64,000 nt of DNA from Abyssalbus ytuae. GTDB taxonomy: Bacteria > Bacteroidota > Bacteroidia > Flavobacteriales > Flavobacteriaceae. Position 1 is the stretch's first letter; every line of letters starts with the position of its first letter. The stretch covers positions 186,001-250,000 of the forward strand of contig NZ_CP094358.1 in assembly GCF_022807975.1 (NCBI RefSeq). The letters run 5' to 3'. The notes under the pieces are model-generated. The model searched no databases, had not been told where the DNA came from, and saw only the letters and a list, made by a program, of their open reading frames with translations. Positions 9,173 through 17,235 of this stretch are shown here, piece after piece. Made by a program: the position numbers and the translations under genes.

Positions 9173-9463
9173 TTACAAAGAAATAACACCTTCTACATTG
9201 CTTACTTCAATATACTTTTTTATTACCTCATCAGGGTCTTTCATTTGTATCAATATCGAAATGCTGGTATACTTTCCGTTAGATGATTGTTTTGTATTAA
9301 TTACAGCTCCTGTATTGTCAAAAATCGTTTCTATTTGTTTTATCTTGTCATCATCGGTAGGCACAATAAATTTATATAAATATGATGAGGGCCAGGTAGT
9401 ACTTTTTTCAAGTTCATTTTTTAATCTGCTATAAAAAGCCTCCTTTTCATTTTTATCAGACAT
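9173..9463 (-). CDS. DUF493 family protein (YbeD-like)
   Basis: This 96-residue protein matches the small ACT-like DUF493/UPF0250 fold: KNELEKSTTWPSSYLYKFIV near the N-terminus, SSNGKYTSISILIQMKDPDEVIKKYIEVS in the middle, and GVISL at the end. Family members are proposed regulators, with no function shown for the Bacteroidota type. It is monocistronic and divergent from the ATPase gene at 9565. Confidence 0.85.
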   Translation of the reverse strand: MSDKNEKEAFYSRLKNELEKSTTWPSSYLYKFIVPTDDDKIKQIETIFDNTGAVINTKQSSNGKYTSISILIQMKDPDEVIKKYIEVSNVEGVISL

Positions 9464-9537
9464 AAGCCAATTTTTTCTTTAAATATGGTACAAAGATAGT
9501 CATCATTTTCTATTTTTTAATTCCGTATGTATTTCAT

Positions 9538-9545
9538 TAATTTTG
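9538..9545 (+). promoter_or_regulatory. Candidate -7 box (TAnnTTTG) for the 9565 operon
   Basis: TAATTTTG fits the Bacteroidota -7 consensus and sits 19 bases before the GTG start at 9565. No clear -33 TTG is visible at the right distance, so this is a weak call. Confidence 0.4.
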
Positions 9546-9564
9546 TTTTCTGAAAAATATTGAA

Positions 9565-10128
9565 GTGAAGTCAAAAAGAATTGTAATTACCGGTGGTCCG
9601 GGTACTGGCAAAACGTCAATCATAAAAAAACTCGAATCAGACGGTTATTATTGCTATCATGAGTTTATCCGTACCATGACTAAAAATGAAATAGAAAAAG
9701 ATAATTCAGGAGTCTTTAACACCAATCCTGTGCTATTTGCTTCAGACCCATATGAATTTAATAAACAAATATTAAACAATAGGATTCTTCAATTTACAAA
9801 AGGCTTTTTAATGGATGAGGATATAATATTCTACGACAGGGGAATTCCCGATGTATTGGCATATATGGATTATTTTAAGCAGATATATGATGGCAATTTT
9901 GATAATGCCTGTAAAAATCATAGATACGATGTTGCTTTTATACTACCTCCCTGGAAAGATATTTACATTTCAGATGAAGAACGCCTTGAAAATTTTGAAC
10001 AGGCAGTAGAAATATACAGTTATTTAAAAAACACTTACGAAAGGTTTGGATACAAACTTATTGAAGTTCCCGTTGGACAAGTTAATTTTAGAGCAGATTT
10101 TATTGAAGATATGATAAAAAATATTTAA
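9565..10128 (+). CDS. AAA family ATPase (AAA_28 / NadR-like P-loop protein)
   Basis: The 187-residue protein starts at GTG; no ATG is available upstream in frame. It opens with a P-loop, IVITGGPGTGKTSII (about residues 5-19), then YYCYHEFIRTM and a FYDRGIPDVLAYMDYF block typical of the AAA_28 group, which resembles deoxynucleoside or NMN kinases. The reaction is unknown. The stop TAA overlaps the ATG of recQ by one base (TAATG), so translation is coupled, and a third gene, fmt, overlaps recQ in turn. Confidence 0.8.
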   Translation: MKSKRIVITGGPGTGKTSIIKKLESDGYYCYHEFIRTMTKNEIEKDNSGVFNTNPVLFASDPYEFNKQILNNRILQFTKGFLMDEDIIFYDRGIPDVLAYMDYFKQIYDGNFDNACKNHRYDVAFILPPWKDIYISDEERLENFEQAVEIYSYLKNTYERFGYKLIEVPVGQVNFRADFIEDMIKNI

Positions 10129-12029
10129 TGCTTTATCCTCATGAAATTTTAAAAAAATACTGGAAGTTTGAAACTTTCAAATCTCCTCAGGAAGAAATAA
10201 TTGAAAGTGTTTTAAATAATATAGACACTCTTGCATTGTTACCCACCGGCGGTGGAAAATCAGTTTGTTTTCAGGTGCCGGCGTTAGCAAAACAAGGTAT
10301 ATGCATTGTCATTTCCCCTTTGGTAGCTCTTATAAATGACCAGGTGGAAAACCTGAAAAAAAAAGGAATAAAAGCCATTGCCCTTACCGGAGGTTTAAAA
10401 TATGAAGAGGTTGATACCATGCTGGATAATTGTATTTATGGCAACTACAAATTTTTATATTTATCACCCGAACGTTTACAGCAGGAACTTGTATTAGACC
10501 GGATTAAACAAATGCCTGTATCACTCATTGCAGTAGATGAAGCCCACTGCATATCAGAATGGGGGCACGATTTCAGGCCCGCATACAGAAATTGTTATGA
10601 GTTAAGAAAAGTTTTTCCTCATATAAATATTATAGCACTTACTGCATCAGCCACTCCTGAGGTTGCCAAAGACATTATTGATAATTTACAACTGGAAAAC
10701 ACCAAAGTATTTAAAAAATCATTTGCAAGGCCTAACATAAGCCTAAGGGTAATTGATGAAATTGATAAGTTGTACAGAACGGAACTTATTTTAAAAAAAA
10801 CACATGGTTCCTCCATAATATATGTAAGAAACAGAAAAGCATGTATAGATATTTCTAATTTACTGAATGAAAAAGGAGTTTCATCCACTTTCTATCACGG
10901 CGGTATTTCATCCGATGAAAAAAATAAAAAACTCAATCAATGGTTAAATAATGAAGTAAAAACCATGGTAGCTACCAATGCCTTCGGAATGGGTATAGAC
11001 AAACCAGATGTAAGAACAGTAATACATTTAAGCCTCCCTGACACCCTTGAAAACTATTATCAGGAGGCCGGAAGATGTGGAAGGGATGGTAAAAAAGCCC
11101 AGGCGGTTATTTTAAAAAATAAAGACGATGAAAACCAGGTAAAACAACAATTCTTATCAGTATTACCTAATGTAGAATTTGTTAAACTAGTATACAGAAA
11201 GCTTAACAACTATTTCCAGGTTCCATATGGCGAAGGGGAAAATAACAGATTTTCATTACACTTTAACAACTTTTGCAAAACATATAGCTTTAAACCCACC
11301 CTTACGTATAATGCAATGAAAGTACTGGATAAATATTCCATTATTTCCTTGTCGGAAAATTTCAACAAAAAAACAACACTTCAATTTATTACTTCCAATC
11401 ATGAACTATTTAAATATATGGATAGAAATCCGGGTACAGAAAATATATGCCAGAGTATTTTAAGAACCTACGGAGGTATATTTGATATGGAAACAAAAGT
11501 TAATACATCATTAATTGCTGCAAAAACATCTTCTACCGAAGAAAAAGTTTATAGAGTTCTTAAACAATTAGAAAATGACAACATAATAAAATGCAATATA
11601 CAAAACACCGATGCAGAAATCACCTTTTTGGTTCCGAGGGAAGATGATAAAACAATTAATGTTATTGCAAAATATATTAAGCAGCAAAACATACTTAAAG
11701 CCAAAAAAGTTCAGGCTGTTATTAATTATATGAATAATAATGAGGTTTGTAAAAGTATACAGTTGCTTAATTATTTTGGCGAAAAAAATACTCCTCCCTG
11801 TGGAATATGTTCTGTCTGTAAATCAAACAATAATAAAAACTCTACGGAAATACTAAATGCTATTGCCGGTGAAATAATAAGATGCTTAAAAAAACAACCT
11901 TTAAGTTCACGCGATTTAATACAAAACCTTACCTTTAATGAAGAGGCTGTTTTATATGCTATACAAATGCTTTTGGAGCAGGAAAAAATTACTATTAATC
12001 AAATAAACCAATATCAAATAATCGAATGA
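10128..12029 (+). CDS. recQ: RecQ family ATP-dependent DNA helicase
   Basis: The 633-residue protein carries an SF2 helicase core: LALLPTGGGKSVCFQVPAL (Walker A), ISPLVALINDQV, VDEAHCISEWGHDFRP (DEAH box), ALTASATPEV, then the second RecA fold with VATNAFGMGIDKPDVR and YYQEAGRCGRDGK. The RecQ zinc site is present as one Cys in NNEVCKS and three in PPCGICSVC, and a winged-helix-like region follows. The usual HRDC domain is not evident at the C-terminus. It unwinds DNA in recombination and repair. It overlaps its neighbours on both sides. Confidence 0.93.
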   Translation: MLYPHEILKKYWKFETFKSPQEEIIESVLNNIDTLALLPTGGGKSVCFQVPALAKQGICIVISPLVALINDQVENLKKKGIKAIALTGGLKYEEVDTMLDNCIYGNYKFLYLSPERLQQELVLDRIKQMPVSLIAVDEAHCISEWGHDFRPAYRNCYELRKVFPHINIIALTASATPEVAKDIIDNLQLENTKVFKKSFARPNISLRVIDEIDKLYRTELILKKTHGSSIIYVRNRKACIDISNLLNEKGVSSTFYHGGISSDEKNKKLNQWLNNEVKTMVATNAFGMGIDKPDVRTVIHLSLPDTLENYYQEAGRCGRDGKKAQAVILKNKDDENQVKQQFLSVLPNVEFVKLVYRKLNNYFQVPYGEGENNRFSLHFNNFCKTYSFKPTLTYNAMKVLDKYSIISLSENFNKKTTLQFITSNHELFKYMDRNPGTENICQSILRTYGGIFDMETKVNTSLIAAKTSSTEEKVYRVLKQLENDNIIKCNIQNTDAEITFLVPREDDKTINVIAKYIKQQNILKAKKVQAVINYMNNNEVCKSIQLLNYFGEKNTPPCGICSVCKSNNNKNSTEILNAIAGEIIRCLKKQPLSSRDLIQNLTFNEEAVLYAIQMLLEQEKITINQINQYQIIE

Positions 12030-12976
12030 TGAGAGATTTAAGGATAGTTTTTATGGGAACCCCCGAATTTGCAGTAGAAACTTTAAAAACTCTTATAAAT
12101 AACAATTATAACATTGTAGGCGTAATTACCGCCCCCGATAAACCGGCGGGAAGAGGCCGGCGATTAAAAGAATCGGCGGTTAAGGAATATGCGGTGGATA
12201 AAGGAATAAAAGTTTTACAACCTGTAAATTTAAAAGATACTTCTTTCATTGAAGAATTAACATCATTACAGGCAAACCTCCAGGTAGTCGTGGCTTTTCG
12301 CATGTTACCGCAAATAGTATGGCAAATGCCGCAATACGGTACTTTTAATCTGCATGCTTCTTTACTACCCGATTACCGGGGTGCTGCTCCTATTAACTGG
12401 GCTATTATAAACGGAGAAACCAAAACCGGGGTAACAACTTTCTTTATTGACGAAAAAATAGATACAGGGGAAATGATATTACAAAAGGAAGTTGAAATAA
12501 ATAATAATGATACCGCAGGCACATTGCACGATAAGTTAATGAATGTTGGAGCAAACCTTGTATTAGAAACTGTAAAACTTATAGAAAAAGACGAGGCTAT
12601 TACAAAAAAACAAACAGAAACCGGTTATTTAAAAGCTGCCAATAAAATACATAAAGACACCTGCAAAATAAATTGGAACAATACCTCTGACATAGTTTAC
12701 AACTTTATAAGAGGATTAAGCCCCTACCCTACAGCCTGGAGTATTTTGTATAATAATAATGAAGAATTAAACGTTAAAATATACTCAACATCAAAAATTG
12801 TTGAAAGTCATACTTTGCAACCAGGACAAATTGTAACCACCAAAAATGAAATGAAGGTGGCAGTAAAAGACGGTTTCATATTTTTAACCGAAATACAATT
12901 GCCCGGAAAAAGAAAAATGAACATTACAGATGTTTTAAACGGGTATGAATTTCAAAAAGGGGCTAAAATGCTTTAA
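12026..12976 (+). CDS. fmt: Methionyl-tRNA formyltransferase
   Basis: The 316-residue enzyme adds a formyl group from 10-formyl-THF to initiator Met-tRNA. The N-terminal domain begins RIVFMGTPEFAVETL and contains the signature HASLLPDYRGAAPINWAI; the C-terminal OB-like domain follows after about residue 205. Length is normal. The first ATG (12026) overlaps the recQ stop as ATGATGA; the second ATG three bases later is equally possible. No def gene is next to it here. Confidence 0.96.
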   Translation: MMRDLRIVFMGTPEFAVETLKTLINNNYNIVGVITAPDKPAGRGRRLKESAVKEYAVDKGIKVLQPVNLKDTSFIEELTSLQANLQVVVAFRMLPQIVWQMPQYGTFNLHASLLPDYRGAAPINWAIINGETKTGVTTFFIDEKIDTGEMILQKEVEINNNDTAGTLHDKLMNVGANLVLETVKLIEKDEAITKKQTETGYLKAANKIHKDTCKINWNNTSDIVYNFIRGLSPYPTAWSILYNNNEELNVKIYSTSKIVESHTLQPGQIVTTKNEMKVAVKDGFIFLTEIQLPGKRKMNITDVLNGYEFQKGAKML

Positions 12977-13080
12977 TCCCTTATTATTGTTGATTTTATA
13001 AAAAAAGAGATGAATAATAATGACTTTATTAACAAACGTGGCAAGTTATTAACAAAATAGCCGATTTCCCTTGATATTAC

Positions 13081-13110
13081 TTGCACGAACCGTATTTACG
13101 TATAAATTTG
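13081..13110 (+). promoter_or_regulatory. Promoter of the HU gene
   Basis: TTG at 13081-13083, a 19-base spacer and TAAATTTG at 13103-13110 match the Bacteroidota -33/-7 consensus. The start codon lies 55 bases further on. Confidence 0.65.
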
Positions 13111-13165
13111 TTACACTAATTAAAAAAAATGTTTAACCAAACTATTAATTAAATTCTTAATCATT

Positions 13166-13438
13166 ATGAACAAAACAGAATTAATTGATGCTATGGCAGC
13201 AGATGCTGGCATCACAAAAGCTGCAGCTAAAAAGGCTTTAGAATCTTTTTTAGGTAATGTGGAAAAATCATTAAAAAAAGGTGGTAGAGTATCATTAGTA
13301 GGTTTCGGTTCTTGGTCAGTATCAAAAAGAGCTGCCAGAGAAGGTAGAAATCCACAAACCGGAAAAACTATCAAAATTGCTGCTAAAAATGTTGTTAAGT
13401 TCAAAGCAGGTTCTGAACTTTCAGAGGCTGTAAACTAA
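13166..13438 (+). CDS. HU family DNA-binding protein
   Basis: The 90-residue protein is a textbook HU/IHF: MNKTELIDAMAADAGITKAA helix pair, the GRVSLVGFGSWSV strand turn, the DNA-contacting arm AAREGRNPQTGKTIKI and the C-terminal helix VKFKAGSELSEAVN. It bends and compacts DNA in the nucleoid. It has its own promoter and terminator, so it is monocistronic. Confidence 0.97.
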   Translation: MNKTELIDAMAADAGITKAAAKKALESFLGNVEKSLKKGGRVSLVGFGSWSVSKRAAREGRNPQTGKTIKIAAKNVVKFKAGSELSEAVN

Positions 13439-13477
13439 GCTAACCGTATTTATTTAGTATACTAATATATTATATGT

Positions 13478-13503
13478 AAAGCACCTTTTCAGGTGCTTTT
13501 TTT
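13478..13503 (+). terminator. Rho-independent terminator after HU
   Basis: A 9-bp stem AAAGCACCT (13478-13486) / AGGTGCTTT (13491-13499) with a TTTC loop, ending in a T run. Confidence 0.92.
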
Positions 13504-13615
13504 ATTTATAAACTTCATAGCTGTAGGATTTTTTTGAATAAAAACACTAAAATTGTTAACATTTTTCTTGCCATTTGTTAATAAAATAATTAGCTTTAAA
13601 TAAATATGTTTAATT

Positions 13616-14176
13616 ATGGTGACACTAATTCCTCAAAAAGGCCATTTGTTAATCGCCGAACCGTCTATTTTTGGAGACGTTTCCTTTAACAGGTCTGTTG
13701 TCCTTTTGGCAGAGCACAATGACGAGGGTTCTATTGGATTTATCCTTAATAAACCATTAGAATTTAAATTAAATGAACTGGTTCCCTCTATTGTAAAGCC
13801 ATTTACTGTGTACAATGGTGGTCCTGTAGAACAGGATAATTTATACTTTATTCATAAAGTACCCGACTTAATTGAGAATAGTATTGAAATTTCAAATGGA
13901 ATTTACTGGGGGGGTAACTTTGAAAGCGTAATTAATTTAATAAACGAAGGAAGTATAAAAGAAAGTCAGGTAAGATTTTTCCTGGGATATTCAGGGTGGG
14001 AAATTTTTCAGTTAGAAAAAGAGCTTTCCAACCACTCATGGGTAATTACCGAAAATATTTATAAAAGCGAAATTATCAAAAAATCTTCTCACCTGTTCTG
14101 GAAAGAAAAAATGATTGAATTAGGTGGAAACTACCTTTTATGGTCTAACCTGCCCGAAGACCCGAATTTAAATTAA
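13616..14176 (+). CDS. YqgE/AlgH family protein
   Basis: The 186-residue protein matches the YqgE/AlgH fold throughout: QKGHLLIAEPSIFGDVSFNR, VVLLAEHNDEGSIGFILNKP, VYNGGPVEQDNLYFIH, GIYWGGNFE and FFLGYSGWEIFQLEKEL. Its molecular function is not established; distant relatives are linked to transcription in pseudomonads. Its 3' end overlaps the convergent aminotransferase gene by 9 bases. Confidence 0.93.
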   Translation: MVTLIPQKGHLLIAEPSIFGDVSFNRSVVLLAEHNDEGSIGFILNKPLEFKLNELVPSIVKPFTVYNGGPVEQDNLYFIHKVPDLIENSIEISNGIYWGGNFESVINLINEGSIKESQVRFFLGYSGWEIFQLEKELSNHSWVITENIYKSEIIKKSSHLFWKEKMIELGGNYLLWSNLPEDPNLN

Positions 14177-15013
14177 TCTTGCCGCCACATTTAGCTTTTT
14201 AAGCAAATCTTTTCCTACTTCATTGCTATATTGTTTTTTTCTGAACTTTGTAACAGGTTGTATCCCTTTTATTACATTGGTAATAAAAAGTTCATCTGCT
14301 TTTTGTAGTTCAAAAGGAGAAATAGCTCTTTCTTCAATCGTATATTCATTGGTTTTATCAATAATATTAAGCAGTTGTTTTCTTAAAATACCATTTATAC
14401 AGCCTTCGGTTAGCGGGGGGGTAATAATTGTTTTTCCACTTATTACAAAAATATTCCCGTTTACAGCTTCAACAACATTTTTATTTTCGTTTAGCAATAA
14501 ACAGTTATCATAATCATTTTCATTAGCATAAATACCTGCAATTACATTTATAATTCTGTTATTTGTTTTTAAAGTAGAGAGCAACCCACTGTTTATGAAA
14601 TAGTCTTTATAAAGTTCTATTTCGTGTTTTTTTTCATTAAGCAGATAAAAAGGAGCGTCGATTGTATCTGTTTCAACTATATAAGAAATATTATTGCTGT
14701 GTGGTAAATAATATCCTTTGGCATCTCTAAAAACGGTAAAACGCACCCTTACTGCCAAATTTTCCTTATGATTTGATTGAATTGTAGTTAGCATTTCATT
14801 TTCAAAAAATTCCATAGTGAAATTATCGGGAATTTTCATCCGCAAGATACGCATAGAGGCCATAAGCCTGAAATAATGATCCTCCAAAAAGAATATTTTG
14901 GAATTTACCACTTTAATGGTTTCAAAAAGTGCATCACCGTATTTTAATGCCCTGTTAGTATGATTTAGAAATAAATCATCGTCTTTAAATATTTTACCGT
15001 TAAAATTTATCAT
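14168..15013 (-). CDS. Class IV aminotransferase (PabC/IlvE-like PLP enzyme)
   Basis: The 281-residue fold-type IV PLP enzyme shows NHTNRALKYGDALFETIKVV at the N-terminus, the PLP-lysine region LLSTLKTNNRI, NVVEAVNGNIFVI and the phosphate-binding PPLTEGCINGILRKQLL. Flavobacterial proteins like this are usually annotated aminodeoxychorismate lyase (folate synthesis), but branched-chain or D-amino-acid transamination cannot be excluded from sequence. Its ATG directly abuts the T-run of the upstream gene's terminator, so it needs a promoter inside or upstream of that hairpin, or depends on read-through. Confidence 0.82.
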   Translation of the reverse strand: MINFNGKIFKDDDLFLNHTNRALKYGDALFETIKVVNSKIFFLEDHYFRLMASMRILRMKIPDNFTMEFFENEMLTTIQSNHKENLAVRVRFTVFRDAKGYYLPHSNNISYIVETDTIDAPFYLLNEKKHEIELYKDYFINSGLLSTLKTNNRIINVIAGIYANENDYDNCLLLNENKNVVEAVNGNIFVISGKTIITPPLTEGCINGILRKQLLNIIDKTNEYTIEERAISPFELQKADELFITNVIKGIQPVTKFRKKQYSNEVGKDLLKKLNVAARLI

Positions 15014-15038
15014 AAAAAAAGCCCTGAATTCTCAAGGC
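15014..15038 (-). terminator. Terminator of the START-like gene, abutting the next ATG
   Basis: Read on the minus strand, GCCTTGA pairs with TCAGGGC (one G-T wobble) around a GAAT loop, followed by seven T residues and then immediately the ATG of the aminotransferase gene. Confidence 0.65.
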
Positions 15039-15069
15039 AAAAATATTGTTTTAAAAGCGGTAGTAAAAA

Positions 15070-15453
15070 TTATACGGAGCCTAAAACATGTTTAAGGTCT
15101 GAAATTTGATTTTCCCAAAGCATCTTGGCTTCATCAAGTTCATCTTCTTCAGTAAAATCTGTTATAATGATAGAAACATCTTTAGTAATTTCGTCAACTA
15201 CTATTTTCATCTCGAAAAAAGTTTCTTCTTCATTTTCCAACCATTTAAATTTTACATATTCTCCGCTTTTTTTACGAACAAGTTTTGCTTTTTCTTCGGT
15301 ATCATCCCAAATAAATGTAAAAACTTCGCCCCTGGAATTTACGTTATCCGCAAACCATTCTGACAAACCGGAAGGTGTTGATATATATTGATATAAAAGT
15401 TGTGGTGATGAGTGTATAGGAAATTCTAATTCGAATTTTACTTTATCTTGCAT
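15070..15453 (-). CDS. START-like domain (SRPBCC/AHSA1-type) protein
   Basis: The 127-residue protein begins KVKFELEFPIHSSPQLLYQY and continues STPSGLSEWFADNV, FTFIWDDTEEKAKLV and a final helix AKMLWENQISDLKHVLGS, the profile of the small flavobacterial START-like family. It presumably binds a hydrophobic ligand; the ligand and pathway are unknown. It reads away from the nearby tRNA gene. Confidence 0.85.
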   Translation of the reverse strand: MQDKVKFELEFPIHSSPQLLYQYISTPSGLSEWFADNVNSRGEVFTFIWDDTEEKAKLVRKKSGEYVKFKWLENEEETFFEMKIVVDEITKDVSIIITDFTEEDELDEAKMLWENQISDLKHVLGSV

Positions 15454-15543
15454 GTTATACTATTATAATTTTATAAAGGTGACAATATAAATATTTCTGG
15501 GAAATAGGTAAACTTTTTTAATAAAAATATTTTGCGAGTTTGG

Positions 15544-15574
15544 TTTGTGTCACCAAAATTTGTTTCTATATTTG
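15544..15574 (+). promoter_or_regulatory. Promoter of the tRNA gene
   Basis: TTTG (15544-15547), a 19-base spacer and TATATTTG (15567-15574) form a near-perfect Bacteroidota promoter 34 bases before the tRNA. Confidence 0.8.
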
Positions 15575-15608
15575 CACCCGCTAAAGCTAAAACTTTAGAG
15601 TTACAATA

Positions 15609-15682
15609 GGCGAGGTAGCTCAGTTGGTTAGAGCGCAGGATTCATAACCCTGAGGTCACGAGTTCAAATCTCGTTCTCGCTA
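15609..15682 (+). tRNA. tRNA-Met (CAT anticodon)
   Basis: A full 74-base cloverleaf folds: acceptor GGCGAGG with TCTCGCT (two G-U pairs), D stem GCTC/GAGC, anticodon loop TTCATAA, variable loop AGGTC, T arm ACGAG/CTCGT with TTCAAAT, discriminator A; CCA is not encoded. CAT could be elongator Met or Ile2 (lysidine-modified). The paired first base (G-U) argues against initiator tRNA. The anticodon stem has one A-C mismatch next to the loop. Confidence 0.92.
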
Positions 15683-15687
15683 CATAA

Positions 15688-15720
15688 CAAAAACCATCTA
15701 ATATTTTTTAGGTGGTTTTT
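15688..15720 (+). terminator. Terminator after the tRNA
   Basis: AAAAACCATCTAA pairs with TTAGGTGGTTTTT (one wobble) and ends in a T run, beginning 5 bases after the tRNA. Confidence 0.8.
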
Positions 15721-15917
15721 CTATTTATAATGGTCTTGGATGCTTAATAAGAGTTGATTTTACTATTAAAAACCATGGCTAGTTAAATGCGAATAGATAA
15801 ATGATAACATTGTATTTAAAACAACTCCAATAAAAATACAAGGAGAAATCTATTTGTTTTAACCCAAAATAAACGTAAGCTCAAATTATGTAGAAATATT
15901 TTATTATTAACCATTGG

Positions 15918-16331
15918 TTAACTCCTGTTTACATATCTGCTCAACAAAAGTTTGAAAAAAATGTAAGCAGATAACACACCCAACGCATTTGCAATAATAT
16001 CATTAATGTCAAAAATTTTATTTCCTGTAAAAAAAGGAAAGTATTCTTCAATAGATAGAAATAAAAAAATTGCAATCCCTAAGAATATCAACAAAAATCT
16101 ATTGTTATATATTCCATTTTTAACAACCAGTTTCTTGATAAGTCCCCCTAATACTATTGTAGAAATGATAAAAGAGCCCACAAAATTAGGTAGTGATCCT
16201 ATAATAGGGTTTAACAATTCTAAATGTGTAAACCGGGGCCTTAAATATTCTTCATTTATAATTATCAAAATAAATAAAAGAATTACAACTATGGCCAATG
16301 CCCTATTTAATCTTGCAGTATCGTTTTTCAT
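15918..16331 (-). CDS. VanZ-like small membrane protein
   Basis: The 137-residue protein has four predicted membrane helices: ALAIVVILLFILIII, FVGSFIISTIVLGGLI, FLLIFLGIAIFLFLSI and NALGVLSAYIFFKLLL. The EEYFP motif and the DINDIIANALG segment near the C-terminus are typical of the VanZ-like family (the D-x-x-D-x-x-x-N pattern). Family members range from teicoplanin resistance to unknown roles. It lies just downstream of the terminator of the two small-peptide genes and shares their strand. Confidence 0.7.
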   Translation of the reverse strand: MKNDTARLNRALAIVVILLFILIIINEEYLRPRFTHLELLNPIIGSLPNFVGSFIISTIVLGGLIKKLVVKNGIYNNRFLLIFLGIAIFLFLSIEEYFPFFTGNKIFDINDIIANALGVLSAYIFFKLLLSRYVNRS

Positions 16332-16361
16332 AAAATCATTTCAAAATAAATTTTATTTTGT

Positions 16362-16399
16362 TAAAAAAATTGGCAGAAGTAATGTTACTTCTGCCAATT
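16362..16399 (-). terminator. Strong terminator after the peptide genes
   Basis: A perfect 15-bp inverted repeat (16368-16382 and 16385-16399) with a 2-base centre, followed on the minus strand by T5-7. It lies 16 bases after the stop of the downstream peptide gene, supporting these as real transcribed genes. Confidence 0.9.
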
Positions 16400-16415
16400 T
16401 CAAATCAGATATTTA

Positions 16416-16580
16416 CTATTGTTGGGCCCTTTCAAAACCAGCCTTTATATCATCCCAGTTATCCCAATGCCATAAAGCAAGCGCAACTGCAGCTCTTATT
16501 AGAGGCCAAATCCCGCCATTAATATTTCGAATTTCTTTAGAGCTCAATTCCTGAACACCATAATTTTCTATACTTTTCAT
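16416..16580 (-). CDS. Double-glycine-leader peptide 1 (bacteriocin/pheromone-like)
   Basis: The 54-residue product has a 23-residue leader with the pattern ENYGVxELxxxEI and ending INGG, followed by a 31-residue core starting IWPLIRAAVALALWHWDNWD. Double-glycine leaders are removed by C39-peptidase ABC exporters; the cores act as bacteriocins or signalling peptides. The core is hydrophobic then acidic (net charge about -1), Trp-rich, and contains an AxxxA motif. It lies 16 bases downstream of a sister gene with a nearly matching leader and just before a strong terminator. No exporter gene is in the window. The peptide class is clear; activity is inferred. Confidence 0.78.
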   Translation of the reverse strand: MKSIENYGVQELSSKEIRNINGGIWPLIRAAVALALWHWDNWDDIKAGFERAQQ

Positions 16581-16596
16581 AATATTTAATTTTTAA

Positions 16597-16758
16597 TTAA
16601 ACTCCATATTGTGTGTGAACCCCTCCTCTATGATGATACCTTGCAATAGTGCCGTAACACCAACCAATGAACTCAGCTATTCTTCCCCCTCCGTCAGTTT
16701 TCTTAATTTCTTGAATGTTCAATTCATGAACACCATAATTCTCTGTATTATTTTTCAT
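16597..16758 (-). CDS. Double-glycine-leader peptide 2 (bacteriocin/pheromone-like)
   Basis: The 53-residue product shares the leader pattern ENYGVxELxxxEI with its neighbour and ends its leader at TDGG. The core (about 29 residues) starts GRIAEFIGWCYGTIARYHHR, is basic (net about +2), has one Cys, and contains a GxxxG motif (GWCYG). Two adjacent, oppositely charged cores with GxxxG/AxxxA motifs recall two-peptide class IIb bacteriocins, where both peptides are needed. Cores are unrelated while leaders are conserved, as expected if one exporter handles both. The start ATG has an alternative none nearby, and the reading frame is short enough to be missed by gene callers. Confidence 0.76.
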   Translation of the reverse strand: MKNNTENYGVHELNIQEIKKTDGGGRIAEFIGWCYGTIARYHHRGGVHTQYGV

Positions 16759-17032
16759 TTTTTACATTTTAAATTAAACAATTCTTTTGCCAAAAACTTT
16801 AAAACTGCGCAATCTTTGTAGTTGACAGGGCTAATATAGTTTTCTTCACTCTAATTGCATTGGAGTAAAGCATTTTAAAACACTCCCCTACTTTTAACTT
16901 CTTCATTACAGGTAATAAGCACTTTAACTGAAAACACACTTATAATTAACAGCTTTAATAATATAGATATATTTTTAAAATCCCTTAACCCATAAAGAAC
17001 TTTAAGGAATGACCACACTCCTTTGGGGACAT
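16759..17032. other. Intergenic stretch upstream of the peptide genes
   Basis: Together with repeat copy A this makes a 477-base gap without a convincing gene. It should contain the promoter of the peptide pair on the minus strand; I see no good TAnnTTTG box. The part from about 17005 onward resembles the left flank of repeat copy B near 43160. Confidence 0.5.
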
Positions 17033-17081
17033 CCTGAAAGCATGCTTTGGAACACCCTGAAAGTATCCTTTGGTATACCTT
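17033..17081 (+). repeat. Repeat element copy A: two 23-bp units
   Basis: Units begin at 17036 and 17059 (23-base period). The first contains the 12-bp palindrome AAAGCATGCTTT; the second is degenerate (AAAGTATCCTTT). The following sequence to about 17145 (AATCAACTTGTTTAATCG, then TGTATATAAATTTT) matches the right flank of copy B at 43330-43402. Both copies have the same orientation and bracket the island 17236-42929. Confidence 0.85.
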
Positions 17082-17235
17082 CATACCCTAATCAACTTGT
17101 TTAATCGTAGAGGAAGAGGATATTGGAGAGTAACTGTATATAAATTTTAATCCCTTCTGAGCAGTTTGGGAATCCATTATTACTTAATAATACCACCGGA
17201 ATATTCAGCATATAAGATATACAGAGACAGATATC

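Noticed and set aside
15609-15682. Initiator tRNA-fMet
   Set aside because: The first acceptor position is a G-U pair rather than the unpaired base typical of bacterial initiators, and the anticodon stem lacks the three consecutive G-C pairs.
16875-17084. 69-residue minus-strand ORF across repeat copy A (GCSKACFQ motif)
   Set aside because: The apparent peptide motif comes from the 23-bp DNA repeat; the flanking residues show no conservation with the copy B ORF beyond the repeat.
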